64,000 nt of DNA, from contig NZ_NEGI01000002.1 in assembly GCF_002135345.1 (NCBI RefSeq), positions 248,001-312,000 of the forward strand. Reading direction: 5' to 3'. This document shows, in pieces, positions 16,972 to 27,220 of the stretch (the stretch's first letter is position 1; the number at the start of each line of letters is the position of its first letter). Under the pieces are notes generated by a model that was not told the origin of the DNA, ran no database searches, and worked only from the letters and a program-made list of their open reading frames with translations. The position numbers and the translations under genes were made by a program. The stretch is from Acinetobacter sp. ANC 4648. Its GTDB lineage: Bacteria > Pseudomonadota > Gammaproteobacteria > Pseudomonadales > Moraxellaceae.

Positions 16972-18111
16972 TTGAGCATCCCCGCCATTTTAGCCCTCGC
17001 TGATGGAACGATCTTTAAAGGTACGTCTATCGGAGCATCGGGTTGTACGACTGGTGAAGTCGTTTTTAATACAGCAATGACTGGTTATCAAGAAATTTTG
17101 ACCGATCCGAGTTATGCACAACAACTGGTGACGTTAACTTACCCGCACATTGGTAATACAGGTTGTAATGAAGAAGATACTGAGTCAGGTCGAATTCATA
17201 AAGTTTGGGCTAACGGTTTAATCATTCGTGATTTACCTTTATTGCACAGTAACTTCCGTGCTACGCAATCTTTAGGTGACTACTTAAAACAACATAATGT
17301 TGTTGCCATTGCAGATATTGATACACGTAAACTCACACGTATTCTGCGCGACAAAGGTGCACAAAACGGTTGTATTCTTGCGGGTAAAAATATCACTGCA
17401 GAAGATGCATTAGCAAAAGCACGTGCATTTGGTGGCTTGAATGGTTTAGACCTTGCCAAAGAGTGCTGCGACCCTGAAGGTTATGAATGGACTGAAGGTT
17501 CATGGACACTTGGGCAAGGTTTTACTCAACCTGAACTTAAATTTCATGTTGTTGCATACGATTACGGTGTCAAAACCAACATCTTACGTATGCTCGCTGA
17601 CCGTGGCTGTAAACTCACTGTCGTTCCAGCTCAAACGCCTGCAGAACAAGTTCTTGCATTGAATCCAGACGGTATCTTCTTATCGAACGGCCCTGGCGAT
17701 CCATCTGCATGTGACTATGCGATTGAAGCTGTAAAAACCATTATTGAAACAACTTCTATTCCAGTATTTGGAATTTGTTTAGGTCATCAGATTCTTGCGC
17801 TCGCTTCAGGTGCTAAAACCATGAAGATGAGTCATGGTCATCATGGCGCCAACCATCCTGTACAAAACATCGAAGATGGCACAGTGATGATTACTTCTCA
17901 GAACCATGGCTTCGCTGTAGATGCGGATACATTGCCAGCAACATTAAAAGTGACACATAAGTCATTATTTGATGGAACGAACCAAGGTATTCATCGCACA
18001 GACAAACCAGTATTCAGCTTCCAAGGTCACCCTGAAGCGAACCCTGGCCCACATGACTGTGCCCCATTATTCGATCATTTCATCGAACTTATTGAAGCAT
18101 CTAAGAAGTAA
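16972..18111 (+). CDS. carA: Carbamoyl-phosphate synthase, small (glutaminase) subunit
   Basis: CarA hydrolyses glutamine and channels ammonia to CarB for carbamoyl phosphate, the precursor of arginine and pyrimidines. The 379-residue protein has the N-terminal CPSase domain ([15 protein letters not shown] at 115-129) and a class I glutaminase domain with nucleophile Cys269 in FGICLGHQ and the partners His353 and Glu355 in GHPEANPGP. Translation starts at TTG (16972), with AGGAG seven bases before it. carB follows after 13 bases. Confidence 0.97.
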   Translation: MSIPAILALADGTIFKGTSIGASGCTTGEVVFNTAMTGYQEILTDPSYAQQLVTLTYPHIGNTGCNEEDTESGRIHKVWANGLIIRDLPLLHSNFRATQSLGDYLKQHNVVAIADIDTRKLTRILRDKGAQNGCILAGKNITAEDALAKARAFGGLNGLDLAKECCDPEGYEWTEGSWTLGQGFTQPELKFHVVAYDYGVKTNILRMLADRGCKLTVVPAQTPAEQVLALNPDGIFLSNGPGDPSACDYAIEAVKTIIETTSIPVFGICLGHQILALASGAKTMKMSHGHHGANHPVQNIEDGTVMITSQNHGFAVDADTLPATLKVTHKSLFDGTNQGIHRTDKPVFSFQGHPEANPGPHDCAPLFDHFIELIEASKK

Positions 18112-18124
18112 TTGAGGAGCGATC

Positions 18125-21100
18125 ATGGCTAAGCGTACAGACATTAAAAGCATCTTAATTATTGGTGCAGGCCCGATTGTCATCGGTCAAGCATGTGAGT
18201 TCGATTACTCAGGTGCACAAGCATGTAAAGCACTTCGTGAAGAAGGTTATCGCGTTATTTTAGTGAACTCTAACCCAGCCACTATTATGACCGATCCAAC
18301 CATGGCAGATGCGACGTATATCGAACCGATTACTTGGCAGACTGTTGCACAAATTATTGAAAAAGAACGCCCAGATGCGGTTTTACCGACCATGGGTGGT
18401 CAAACTGCATTGAACTGTGCTCTTGAATTAGATAAGCACGGTATCTTAGAAAAATTCAATGTTGAATTGATCGGTGCGAGTAAAGATGCCATTGAAATGG
18501 CGGAAGACCGTAAATTGTTTGATGATGCGATGCGTCGTATTGGTCTTGAATGTCCACGTGCTGCTGTTGCAAGCACTATGGAAGAAGCATTTGAGATTCA
18601 AGCAAAACTCGGCTTCCCTTCTATTATCCGCCCATCATTCACCATGGGTGGTTCAGGCGGTGGTATCGCTTATAACCGTGATGAGTTCATTGAGATCTGT
18701 GAACGCGGTTTTGACCTTTCTCCGACGCATCAATTATTGATTGATGAATCGTTGATTGGCTGGAAAGAATATGAGATGGAAGTTGTTCGTGATAAAAATG
18801 ACAACTGTATCATCGTCTGTACCATTGAAAACTTTGACCCAATGGGTGTACACACGGGTGACTCGATCACCGTGGCTCCTGCACAAACATTAACGGACAA
18901 AGAATTCCAATTATTACGTAATGCATCTTTAGCGGTGCTTCGTGAAATTGGTGTAGAAACTGGTGGTTCGAACGTTCAATTCGGTATTAACCCGAAAGAC
19001 GGCCGCATGGTTGTGATTGAGATGAATCCACGTGTATCACGTTCATCTGCACTCGCATCTAAAGCCACAGGCTTCCCAATTGCGCGTATCGCAGCGAAAC
19101 TGGCTGTGGGTTATACCCTTGATGAATTGAAAAATGACATCACTGGTGGCATCACTCCTGCATCATTCGAACCAGCAATTGATTATGTTGTGACCAAAAT
19201 TCCTCGTTTCAACTTCGAGAAATTCCCACAAGCTGATGCAGTTTTAACTACACAGATGAAATCTGTGGGTGAAGTCATGGCCATTGGTCGTAACTTCCAA
19301 GAGTCTATGCAAAAAGCACTTCGTGGTCTTGAAGTTGGCGTATGCGGCTTTGATGAGCAAATTGAAGTTGGTGCTGAAGGTGCGAAAGATAAAATCTTAC
19401 AAGAGCTTAAAGTTCCAGGTCCAGATCGCATTTGGTATATCGCTGATGCATTCCGTCATGGCTTCAGTTTAGATGAAGTATTTGCTGCAACCAATATTGA
19501 TCGTTGGTTCTTAATTCAAATTGAAGACATTGTTAAGACTGAAGAACAAGTTAAAACTTTGGGCTTCGGTGATTTGAATACAGATAATATCCGTTCGTTC
19601 AAACGCAAAGGTTTATCTGATCTCCGCATTGCAAACTTGATGGGCATTTCACAAAAACAATTCCGTAAGCAACGTTGGAACTTGGGTGTTTACCCAGTGT
19701 ACAAACGTGTGGATACTTGTGCAGCTGAATTTGAATCAGATACAGCGTACATGTATTCAACTTATGATGAGGAATGTGAAGCCAACCCATCGACCAAAGA
19801 CAAAATCATGGTCATTGGTGGTGGTCCTAACCGTATTGGTCAAGGTATCGAATTCGATTATTGCTGTGTTCATGCTGCACTTGCAATGCGTGAAGACGGT
19901 TATGAAACCATCATGGTGAACTGTAACCCTGAAACGGTTTCTACAGATTATGATACTTCGGATCGTTTGTACTTCGAACCAATTACATTGGAAGATGTGT
20001 TAGAAATCGTACGTATTGAGAAACCAAAAGGTATTATCGTACAGTACGGTGGTCAAACACCGTTAAAATTGGCGCGTGCTTTGGAAGAAGCTGGTGCACC
20101 AATTATCGGGACATCACCTGATGCGATTGACCGTGCAGAAGATCGTGAACGTTTCCAGCAAATGATTCAACGTCTACAACTTCGTCAACCAAACAACAGC
20201 ATTGTAAAATCTGCTGAAGAAGGCATGGCTGAAGCATCTAAAGTTGGTTATCCACTGGTTGTTCGTCCATCTTATGTATTGGGTGGCCGTGCGATGGAAA
20301 TCGTCTATAACGACGACGAACTGAAACGCTACTTACGTGATGCAGTTCAAGCATCGAATGAAGCACCAGTATTGCTTGACCGTTTCCTTGATGATGCCAT
20401 TGAAGTTGACGTAGACTGCGTATCTGACGGTAAAGACGTTGTGATCGGTGGGATCATGCAGCATATTGAACAAGCGGGTATTCACTCAGGTGACTCAGCA
20501 TGTTCCATTCCTCCTTATTCTTTATCTAAAGATGTTCAGGATGAAATGCGTCGTCAAACTGTCGCTATGGCAAAAGAGCTTGGCGTTATTGGTTTGATGA
20601 ACGTTCAGTTTGCGGTAAAAGGAACTGACGTTTACATCTTAGAAGTGAATCCACGTGCATCACGTACCGTACCATTCGTTTCTAAATGTATTGGTGAATC
20701 TTTAGCGAAAGTTGCTGCACGTTGTATGGCGGGTCAATCTTTAGAATCTCAAGGATTCACAAAAGAAATTATTCCGACTCACTTTGCAGTAAAAGAAGCC
20801 GTATTCCCATTCAGTAAATTCCCAGGTGTTGACCCAATTCTTGGACCAGAGATGAAATCTACTGGTGAAGTTATGGGCGTTGGTAAATCTTTTGGTGAAG
20901 CATTCTACAAAGCTGTGTTAGGCTCGAATGATCGCTTACCAGGTAAGCCAACTGAAGGCGAAGTGAAACATGCATTTATTTCAGTCCGTGATTCAGATAA
21001 ACCGCATGTTGCACGCATTGCTCAACAGCTTGTAGATTATGGCTTCAAACTGGTCGCAACCAGTGGTACGCATAACGTGATTACCGAAGCAGGTATTGAG

Positions 21101-21355
21101 TGTGAACGAGTTAATAAAGTCACTGAAGGTCGTCCACATATTGTAGACCGCTTGAAAAATGGCGAGATTCACCTCATTATCAATACTTCTGAAGGTAAAC
21201 AGGCTCAGCAAGATTCGTTCTCGATTCGTCGCTCTGCACTTCAAGGTAAAGTGTATTACACTACAACCCTGAATGGTGCTGATGCTGTATGCCAAGCTTT
21301 AGCAATTAAATTGCCAATGGATGTATACCGCTTGCAAGACCTTACTAAAGGTTAA
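18125..21355 (+). CDS. carB: Carbamoyl-phosphate synthase, large subunit
   Basis: CarB makes carbamoyl phosphate from bicarbonate, ammonia and two ATP. The 1076 residues hold two homologous ATP-grasp halves, recognisable by [13 protein letters not shown] in the first and [14 protein letters not shown] in the second, and a C-terminal MGS-like allosteric domain ([22 protein letters not shown]) that binds UMP and ornithine in E. coli. The start ATG has GAGGAG nine bases upstream and lies 13 bases after carA. Unlike Pseudomonas, no extra gene sits between carA and carB. Confidence 0.98.
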   Translation: MAKRTDIKSILIIGAGPIVIGQACEFDYSGAQACKALREEGYRVILVNSNPATIMTDPTMADATYIEPITWQTVAQIIEKERPDAVLPTMGGQTALNCALELDKHGILEKFNVELIGASKDAIEMAEDRKLFDDAMRRIGLECPRAAVASTMEEAFEIQAKLGFPSIIRPSFTMGGSGGGIAYNRDEFIEICERGFDLSPTHQLLIDESLIGWKEYEMEVVRDKNDNCIIVCTIENFDPMGVHTGDSITVAPAQTLTDKEFQLLRNASLAVLREIGVETGGSNVQFGINPKDGRMVVIEMNPRVSRSSALASKATGFPIARIAAKLAVGYTLDELKNDITGGITPASFEPAIDYVVTKIPRFNFEKFPQADAVLTTQMKSVGEVMAIGRNFQESMQKALRGLEVGVCGFDEQIEVGAEGAKDKILQELKVPGPDRIWYIADAFRHGFSLDEVFAATNIDRWFLIQIEDIVKTEEQVKTLGFGDLNTDNIRSFKRKGLSDLRIANLMGISQKQFRKQRWNLGVYPVYKRVDTCAAEFESDTAYMYSTYDEECEANPSTKDKIMVIGGGPNRIGQGIEFDYCCVHAALAMREDGYETIMVNCNPETVSTDYDTSDRLYFEPITLEDVLEIVRIEKPKGIIVQYGGQTPLKLARALEEAGAPIIGTSPDAIDRAEDRERFQQMIQRLQLRQPNNSIVKSAEEGMAEASKVGYPLVVRPSYVLGGRAMEIVYNDDELKRYLRDAVQASNEAPVLLDRFLDDAIEVDVDCVSDGKDVVIGGIMQHIEQAGIHSGDSACSIPPYSLSKDVQDEMRRQTVAMAKELGVIGLMNVQFAVKGTDVYILEVNPRASRTVPFVSKCIGESLAKVAARCMAGQSLESQGFTKEIIPTHFAVKEAVFPFSKFPGVDPILGPEMKSTGEVMGVGKSFGEAFYKAVLGSNDRLPGKPTEGEVKHAFISVRDSDKPHVARIAQQLVDYGFKLVATSGTHNVITEAGIECERVNKVTEGRPHIVDRLKNGEIHLIINTSEGKQAQQDSFSIRRSALQGKVYYTTTLNGADAVCQALAIKLPMDVYRLQDLTKG

Positions 21356-21370
21356 TTAAGTTCCGATAAG

Positions 21371-21400
21371 TCCCGTCACCTATCGGTGGCGGGATTTTTT
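21371..21400 (+). terminator. Terminator after carB
   Basis: TCCCGTCACC and GGTGGCGGGA form a GC-rich 10-bp stem (one G-T pair) with loop TATC and a seven-T tail. greA, 50 bases downstream, must rely on read-through or its own promoter. Confidence 0.9.
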
Positions 21401-21449
21401 TCATTTTTAATCCGTATTTTTTAATACATAACAACTGTGAGGGACAACA

Positions 21450-21926
21450 ATGAAACGTTATCCTATGACGCCTGAAGGCAAAATTGCCCTAGAGAAAGAA
21501 TTACAACAGTTAAAGTCTGTTGACCGTCCACGTATCATTGCAGCAATTGCTGAAGCACGTGAACATGGGGACTTGAAAGAAAATGCGGAATATCATGCTG
21601 CTCGTGAGCAACAAGGTTTCTGTGAAGGCCGTATCCAAGATATCGAAGGTAAATTGGGTGCAGTTCAAGAGATTGATATTAAAAGCCTTGAACAAAATGG
21701 TCGTGTGGTTTTCGGTGTAACAGTAACCATTGAAAATCTAGAGACTGAAGAACAAAAAACGTATAAGATTGTTGGCGATGATGAAGCTGACTTTAAGATT
21801 AATAAGATTTCTGTGAATTCACCTATTGCTCGTGGTCTTTTAGGTAAAAGCGAAGGCGACGAAGTAAAAATCACAACACCTCAAGGTGAAGTGGAATACG
21901 AAATCGTGAAAGTTGCTTATCTTTAA
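21450..21926 (+). CDS. greA: Transcription elongation factor GreA
   Basis: GreA enters the secondary channel of RNA polymerase and stimulates cleavage of backtracked RNA. The 158-residue protein has the N-terminal coiled coil with the acidic tip in [19 protein letters not shown] and the C-terminal FKBP-like domain ending in [10 protein letters not shown]. It starts at ATG after GAGGGA. It follows carB, as in the car-greA cluster described for Pseudomonas aeruginosa. Confidence 0.97.
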   Translation: MKRYPMTPEGKIALEKELQQLKSVDRPRIIAAIAEAREHGDLKENAEYHAAREQQGFCEGRIQDIEGKLGAVQEIDIKSLEQNGRVVFGVTVTIENLETEEQKTYKIVGDDEADFKINKISVNSPIARGLLGKSEGDEVKITTPQGEVEYEIVKVAYL

Positions 21927-21949
21927 TTTTTAAAGATTAAATACTTGTT

Positions 21950-21975
21950 AAGCCCCTCTATGTAGGGGTTTTTCT
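21950..21975 (+). terminator. greA terminator
   Basis: CCCCT/AGGGG stem with a T run, 24 bases after the stop. Confidence 0.8.
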
Positions 21976-22063
21976 TTTTATAGTCATTGCCTTTTGATCA
22001 TCTAAAATAAATAAATTTTTTTCAGCTATAATAAGCACACCCTTTTACCTGCTGTATTTTCCC

Positions 22064-22696
22064 ATGGATCAACTGATTAATTCTCCAGTTAAACATTGGT
22101 GCGAATTTGAATTTATTACAAAAACTGTTAAAAATCCAAATATCCATATTCAAGGGAATTATAGTTATTATTCAGCTTATTGGGATCAAGGATTTGAGCG
22201 CTGCGTAGTGCGTTATCTACATGACAAACCTACAAGTACCGAAAAGCCAATTGACCAACTACATATTGGTAATTTCGTCTGTTTTGGTGCTGAATGCGTA
22301 ATTATGATGGGTGGCAATCAATTACATCGCCCAGATTGGATTTCTACGTTTCCTTTTGATACTCGCAGTTTTGTACTTGCGGGTGATACCACAATTGAAG
22401 ATGGTTGCTGGATTGGCAGCCGTGCTATGATTATGCAAGGGGTCACATTAGGTGAAGGCTGTGTAGTTGCAACGGGTGCCGTCGTCACTAAAAATGTTCC
22501 TGCCTATAGCGTGGTCGGTGGGGTTCCAGCCAAAATTATTAAATATCGCTTCCCTGCTGAACAAATAAAACAGCTACTTTCACTTAAACTTTATGACCTA
22601 AATGAAAAGCAAATTTTAAAAATGCGTGAGCAATTGCAGACCAATGATGTGGATAGCTTGATTGAATACATGAAACAGATTAAACCTTCCATTTAA
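22064..22696 (+). CDS. CatB/Vat-type hexapeptide O-acetyltransferase
   Basis: The 210-residue protein is a left-handed beta-helix acyltransferase. It has the xenobiotic-acetyltransferase signature GGNQLHRPDWISTFPF, with the catalytic histidine at about residue 88, hexapeptide turns (IEDGCWIGSRAMIMQGVTLGEG) and the end motif YSVVGGVPAKIIKYRF. The family transfers acetyl from acetyl-CoA to hydroxyls of chloramphenicol, streptogramin A or cell sugars. Chromosomal members like this one are usually not proven resistance genes, so I do not call it cat or vat. It is a single-gene unit. Confidence 0.85.
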   Translation: MDQLINSPVKHWCEFEFITKTVKNPNIHIQGNYSYYSAYWDQGFERCVVRYLHDKPTSTEKPIDQLHIGNFVCFGAECVIMMGGNQLHRPDWISTFPFDTRSFVLAGDTTIEDGCWIGSRAMIMQGVTLGEGCVVATGAVVTKNVPAYSVVGGVPAKIIKYRFPAEQIKQLLSLKLYDLNEKQILKMREQLQTNDVDSLIEYMKQIKPSI

Positions 22697-23055
22697 CCAT
22701 GCACAAACCTATGCAATTTAAAAAAATATTTCTTTTAACTTTAAAATAACATCATCACGGTATGCTGTATTACCCGAATCATCGATCAAAAAATAAAACA
22801 TACAAATAACTCTAATTTTTATAAGTAACTTTAAAAAACGCTTACTCGACTTTAGTTCAATAAAGAGTATTTATTCATCAACTCTATGTTAGTTTCAATA
22901 TGCATCAGCACAAATTTATATCTATTATCCATACAAAATGACTGGGTTTTATTTATATATAATAAAGATTATGATCAAAGAGTAAACTGTAAGCCGTCCT
23001 AATCTTTACTCACTATACAGTTTCATTTTTTGTAAAAAAATAAGGAGAAATATAC
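22697..23055. other. Gene-free gap before the stress-protein gene
   Basis: AT-rich, no reading frame with coding character. A consensus TATAAT at 22958-22963 could be the -10 of the universal stress gene, with no good -35. Nothing else stands out. Confidence 0.35.
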
Positions 23056-23502
23056 GTGACTTATCAAAATATTCTAGTGCCTGTTGACGGTTCAGAAAAC
23101 TCACTCAATGTGATAAAACCAGTAATAGAGTTAGCAAAAACTTTTAACAGTAAAGTCACTGTTGTTCAAGTCATGACACTTGACCCCTATATTGCAGCAG
23201 AATATATGGTCAGCGGCCCGAGCAATCAGCTGATTGAACGTGCAAGAAACTTTATTCAGGCAAATCTAGACACTGCAAAAGAAAAATTTGCTGCGGAAGG
23301 CTTAGACGTTGAAACTAAACTTATAGAAGGTGAAAGTATTTCACGTACCATTGCCAAATCTGCTGAAGAGTTAGGCAGTGATTTAGTGGTTATTAGCTCT
23401 CATGGTCGAAGCGGATTTAAAAAGTTTATTATGGGAAGCGTGGCGCAAAGCTTATTAACCGAAATCCAAATACCGATCCTTGTGATCAAACAACCAAACT
23501 GA
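23056..23502 (+). CDS. Universal stress protein, UspA family
   Basis: The 148-residue alpha/beta protein begins with ILVPVDGSENS and ends with the ATP-binding motif GRSGFKKFIMGSVAQSLL (G-2x-G-9x-G-S/T type), then IPILVIK. Members bind ATP or AMP and help survival under starvation or oxidative stress. The exact role is unknown. The start is GTG at 23056, with AAGGAG nine bases upstream, a strong ribosome site. Confidence 0.9.
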   Translation: MTYQNILVPVDGSENSLNVIKPVIELAKTFNSKVTVVQVMTLDPYIAAEYMVSGPSNQLIERARNFIQANLDTAKEKFAAEGLDVETKLIEGESISRTIAKSAEELGSDLVVISSHGRSGFKKFIMGSVAQSLLTEIQIPILVIKQPN

Positions 23503-23528
23503 CCTATCGTATTTCAAAATAAATAAAT

Positions 23529-23576
23529 GCTCAAACTAAAATCAGGCTATTTTTAGTCTCTTGTTTTAGTTTGAGC
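23529..23576. repeat. 13-bp inverted repeat after the stress-protein gene
   Basis: GCTCAAACTAAAA (23529-23541) and TTTTAGTTTGAGC (23564-23576) are perfect reverse complements around a 22-base loop. There is no T run, so it may be an unconventional terminator shared with the converging transporter gene. Confidence 0.5.
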
Positions 23577-23602
23577 TCGAATTCATAAGCTTAAACAACA
23601 CA

Positions 23603-24871
23603 TTAAAAAATCTGATCTAAACTGCGCTTCCAAACCCAAATTGGAACTAAACAGAGTATTCCAATAAAAACGATCAAGCTTAAATAATATTGATAACCCA
23701 ATAAGTCGCCAACAACTCCACTAACTATATACAATACACCACCTAACATAGCCATAATCGACACCTGAAAGGTAAAGTCAGTACCCGCATACTTTTTACG
23801 ACTGTATTGCATAACAATCGTCAAAATCACGACCAATAACATCGCAGAGAATAGATCTTCACAGGCATTAATCAAATAAATCCACCAAGGTTGAATTGTG
23901 ACTTTATTTTCAAATAAATATGCCAACCAAACAAAGCCCAGCAGACTGACTATTTTTAAAATTGAAAATAGTAACAATGCATTTCTACGTTGCACATATT
24001 TGAGCATATAACTTGCGATGCCCGCTCCACATAAAGCAGCAAATGCACCCAACATAGTGACATAAATTCCAATTTGCGATAGCGATAAACCTAAATCAAC
24101 CAATAATGGTTTAATGATTGGACCTGATAAACCATCAATAATTTTTATCGTGCACAAAATGATGAACCACCACAGCATGCTTTTTGAGTGCAAAAAATAA
24201 GTTATATAATGTTTAATCTGCTGAATCCACGATTGCGGATCTATAGCCTGAAACTGCTTTGCTTGTATACGCTCGTGTTGAGGTTCTTTATAAAAATAAA
24301 TTGGAACAGTATTGATCAAGACAATACCCGCAAGAATCAAAAATGTTGCTTGCCAATTCAACCAGTCCATCGCCCACAGTATTGCCCCACCACCCACAAT
24401 AAAACCTAAGCGAGAACCGATTACTTGGAACATATTACCCCAATGTTGTTGCTCACCCGTCAAGATACTCACCGCAAGCCCATCCGTAGCAATGTCTTGA
24501 GTTGCACCAATAGCATTCATACACAGTAAAGCAATAAAGAACATGCCTAGGTAAAGAGGTTGATTTAAGGCTTGAATTGGTAAAAAAGACAATATAATGA
24601 GAATTATCACGCTCAATAATTGAGTTGGTAAAATCCAACTTCGATAATGACCAATATTTTTATGTCCACGCTGATCAATCCACGGTGCCCATAAAATTTT
24701 AATCGCCCAAGGTGCCATTAATAAACCAAAACCACCAATTTGAGCTAAAGATACCCCTTGATAACGTAAAATTACCGGTAATGCATGGGTCATAAAGCCC
24801 ACTGGTAAGCCTTGTGCCCAATATAAAGAAAAGAGTAATAGATACAATTTTGGCGCTGTCGATATCATCAT
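23603..24871 (-). CDS. PAT-family (AmpG / RhtX-FptX-like) MFS transporter
   Basis: The 422-residue inner-membrane protein has about 12 hydrophobic segments and the N-terminal pattern of the PAT branch of the MFS: LYWAQGLPVGFMTHALPVILRYQG followed by APWAIKILWAPWIDQ. That branch includes the muropeptide permease AmpG and siderophore importers RhtX/FptX. The length, close to RhtX/FptX and shorter than AmpG with its 14 spans, favours the siderophore-type group, but there is no siderophore gene nearby. Substrate undetermined. Confidence 0.75.
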   Translation of the reverse strand: MMISTAPKLYLLLFSLYWAQGLPVGFMTHALPVILRYQGVSLAQIGGFGLLMAPWAIKILWAPWIDQRGHKNIGHYRSWILPTQLLSVIILIILSFLPIQALNQPLYLGMFFIALLCMNAIGATQDIATDGLAVSILTGEQQHWGNMFQVIGSRLGFIVGGGAILWAMDWLNWQATFLILAGIVLINTVPIYFYKEPQHERIQAKQFQAIDPQSWIQQIKHYITYFLHSKSMLWWFIILCTIKIIDGLSGPIIKPLLVDLGLSLSQIGIYVTMLGAFAALCGAGIASYMLKYVQRRNALLLFSILKIVSLLGFVWLAYLFENKVTIQPWWIYLINACEDLFSAMLLVVILTIVMQYSRKKYAGTDFTFQVSIMAMLGGVLYIVSGVVGDLLGYQYYLSLIVFIGILCLVPIWVWKRSLDQIF

Positions 24872-25016
24872 TTTAATTTGTGTTTATTCATTCAGACTTT
24901 ACAAAACATCTCCTCTAAAGTTATATATAGAAAAAGAGACCATATTTAAATTTTGCTCATCATCAATCCTGAGCAAGATTTAACTTTTAAAACCATTGAG
25001 TAGCCCTATAAAAACA

Positions 25017-25643
25017 ATGACATCGAACTTTCCAATCCTACCCGAGCAAGTTCCACAACGTGGAAGTCTTGTAAGCCGTTATTTTTTTAGAAATCTCTAT
25101 CTTGCACAAGGCTGGGGATTTGAGGGTGAATTCCCAAATATCCCTAAAGCGGTTGCAATCATATCACCACATACTTCATATTTTGATGGTTTTTATGCTT
25201 TTTTAGCAATGTTAGGAGTTGGAATTCAGGTCACCATTTTAGGTAAAGACAGTTTATTTAAAACCCCTCTTAAGTCTTTCTTCAAATGGATTGGTGTAAT
25301 TCCAGTACAGCGAGACTCGCCTCATGGTTTAACACAACAAGTAATTGATATTATTCATGCTAGAAATAAAATCTGGATTGCACTTGCTCCTGAAGGCACC
25401 CGAAAAAGTGCAGAAAAAATTAAAAGTGGTTTTTATCATATCGCGTATGGTGCACACATTCCGATAGTCATGTTTGCATTTGATTATGATCATAAAATTA
25501 TCCGTTGCTTAGGTGTGATATACCCGACTGGAAATTATGAAAAAGATTTAGGCGAAATTTTATCGCATTATGAGGGTCAATTCTCTCCCAAAATTTCAGC
25601 ACGTTTGGCCAAACCGTTACAAAAACTTTTTAAAAAACGCTAG
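25017..25643 (+). CDS. PlsC-type 1-acyl-glycerophosphate acyltransferase family protein
   Basis: The 208-residue protein has the acyltransferase blocks HTSYFD (H52-x4-D57) and APEGTRK (about 129-135), with IGVIPVQRD between them. The family transfers acyl chains from acyl-ACP or acyl-CoA to lysophosphatidate or related lipids at the inner membrane. I start it at the ATG at 25017; a TTG at 24996 is also in frame. It is followed after 59 bases by a patatin-type lipoprotein gene on the same strand, which suggests a lipid-remodelling pair. Confidence 0.82.
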   Translation: MTSNFPILPEQVPQRGSLVSRYFFRNLYLAQGWGFEGEFPNIPKAVAIISPHTSYFDGFYAFLAMLGVGIQVTILGKDSLFKTPLKSFFKWIGVIPVQRDSPHGLTQQVIDIIHARNKIWIALAPEGTRKSAEKIKSGFYHIAYGAHIPIVMFAFDYDHKIIRCLGVIYPTGNYEKDLGEILSHYEGQFSPKISARLAKPLQKLFKKR

Positions 25644-25702
25644 AAAATTAAGCAGCAATCTGTTGTCATGTGCGCATATTTTTGCTTTAAAGATGTACAC
25701 AA

Positions 25703-26620
25703 ATGCGATTTAAACAACTTGGATTCATAGGCCTCCTCGGTCTTGCCTTAGTTGGATGTGACAAAACAGTCAAAACACCGCCCCAAACGACAACCATTAA
25801 AGCCCGAGAGCCGATTATTGCAATTGCCTTAGGTGGCGGTGGCGCAAAAGGCTTTGCACATATTGGTGTGTTAAAAGTTTTAGAATCTCACGGGATTAAA
25901 CCGAAGATTGTGACAGGTACCAGTGCGGGAAGTTTTGTCGGCAGTATTTATGCCAGCGGTAAAACACCGTATCAATTGCAACAAATTGCACAGCAACTAA
26001 AAGAATCTGACATTCGTGATTTAACTTTGAATAGCCAAGGCTTTATCTTAGGACAAAAGTTACAAGATTATGTCAACCTAAATGTTGCAAATAAACCGAT
26101 TGAGAAATTCCCGATTCGTTTTGCAGCAGTTGCAACCCGTTTAGAAACGGGTAAAAAAGCAGACTTTATTAAAGGCAATGCCGGACAAGCTGTTCGTGCG
26201 TCTTGTAGTATTCCCAATGTCTTTGTGCCGACCAGTATTGGTCAAGCAAAATATGTAGATGGTGGATTGGTTAGCCCAATTCCTGTTCAAACAGCTAAAG
26301 ATATGGGTGCAGATATTGTGATTGCAGTAGATATTTCTGCACGACCATCGGGTAGCCAACCCATAAACATGTGGGGCTTGCTCGATCAAACCATTAACAT
26401 TATGGGTCAACAAAGTATTCAAAATGAACTAAGACAAGCCACGATTGTGATTCAACCGAAAGTTGGACATTTAGGCACGCTAGATCTCAAAGCCAGCAAC
26501 CAAGCTGTCTTAGAAGGTGAAAAAGCCGCTCAAATCAAAATCATTGCGATTCAGACTGCAATTAATAATTTCAAAAAATCACCAGCTGCATTTAAACCAG
26601 CTCCACCCGCGAAGTTCTAA
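25703..26620 (+). CDS. Patatin-like phospholipase lipoprotein
   Basis: This 305-residue protein has a lipoprotein signal (lipobox LVGC, lipidated Cys19; the following Asp could favour inner-membrane retention). It then has a complete patatin catalytic site: oxyanion loop GGGGAKG at 44-50, nucleophile GTSAG with Ser74, and the dyad Asp186 in VDGG. The family hydrolyses acyl esters of phospholipids. It is RssA-like in size, with an added lipoprotein anchor, and sits behind the PlsC-type acyltransferase gene. Confidence 0.87.
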   Translation: MRFKQLGFIGLLGLALVGCDKTVKTPPQTTTIKAREPIIAIALGGGGAKGFAHIGVLKVLESHGIKPKIVTGTSAGSFVGSIYASGKTPYQLQQIAQQLKESDIRDLTLNSQGFILGQKLQDYVNLNVANKPIEKFPIRFAAVATRLETGKKADFIKGNAGQAVRASCSIPNVFVPTSIGQAKYVDGGLVSPIPVQTAKDMGADIVIAVDISARPSGSQPINMWGLLDQTINIMGQQSIQNELRQATIVIQPKVGHLGTLDLKASNQAVLEGEKAAQIKIIAIQTAINNFKKSPAAFKPAPPAKF

Positions 26621-26728
26621 TTGAAAACATGAGAAAAATCACGTTTTCATATTCAGATGAGCTCTGATCTGCTACATTGATATAGATGACCTGTCTTCTA
26701 TATCAATGATAATGACAAGAGTAGATGT

Positions 26729-27193
26729 ATGAACTTTATTTTTGAACCGTGGCATTGGTTTGTTTTGGGCATTCTGCTCATGTTATCTGAATTAATCCTA
26801 CCTGCATTTGCTGCATTATGGTTTGGTATTGCCGCCATCATTGTCAGTATTCTGCTGTGGCTCATTCCAAGCATGAGTTTTACTGTTCAAATTATCTGTT
26901 GGATTATTCTATCCATCGTCTGTACCGTTGCTTGGTTTAAGTGGATTAAGCCACTCTCTATAGATAAAACGAAAGCAGGCTTACCACGTGAAGCCACCAT
27001 CGGGCAGACAGGCATGGTCATTCAGACAGGTTTAGCCCATGATCAAATTCGTGTGCGCTTTCCTATTCCATTATTAGGCTCAGATGAATGGAATTGCCGT
27101 ACGCTGGCTCCAGTACAAGTGGGTGATCGCGTCCGTGTTACTGATATTTTAGGTAATGATCTTGTGGTACAACCACATTCTACTGCACTATAA
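26729..27193 (+). CDS. NfeD family membrane protein
   Basis: The 154-residue protein has an N-terminal membrane domain with about three spans (ILLMLSELILPAFAALWFG through IICWIILSIVCTVAWF) and a C-terminal OB-fold (GQTGMVIQTG...VRVTDILGNDLVVQP). Such short NfeD proteins partner SPFH/stomatin proteins in membrane microdomains. The SPFH gene follows after 27 bases, confirming the pair, equivalent to E. coli ybbK/qmcA. Confidence 0.88.
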   Translation: MNFIFEPWHWFVLGILLMLSELILPAFAALWFGIAAIIVSILLWLIPSMSFTVQIICWIILSIVCTVAWFKWIKPLSIDKTKAGLPREATIGQTGMVIQTGLAHDQIRVRFPIPLLGSDEWNCRTLAPVQVGDRVRVTDILGNDLVVQPHSTAL

Positions 27194-27220
27194 ATAAATC
27201 AAAGAAAAGAGGTACAAAAA

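Noticed and set aside
22064-22696. Possible chloramphenicol or streptogramin resistance gene
   Set aside because: The CatB/Vat fold is clear but chromosomal homologues are common and resistance cannot be read from the sequence. Context shows no mobile element.
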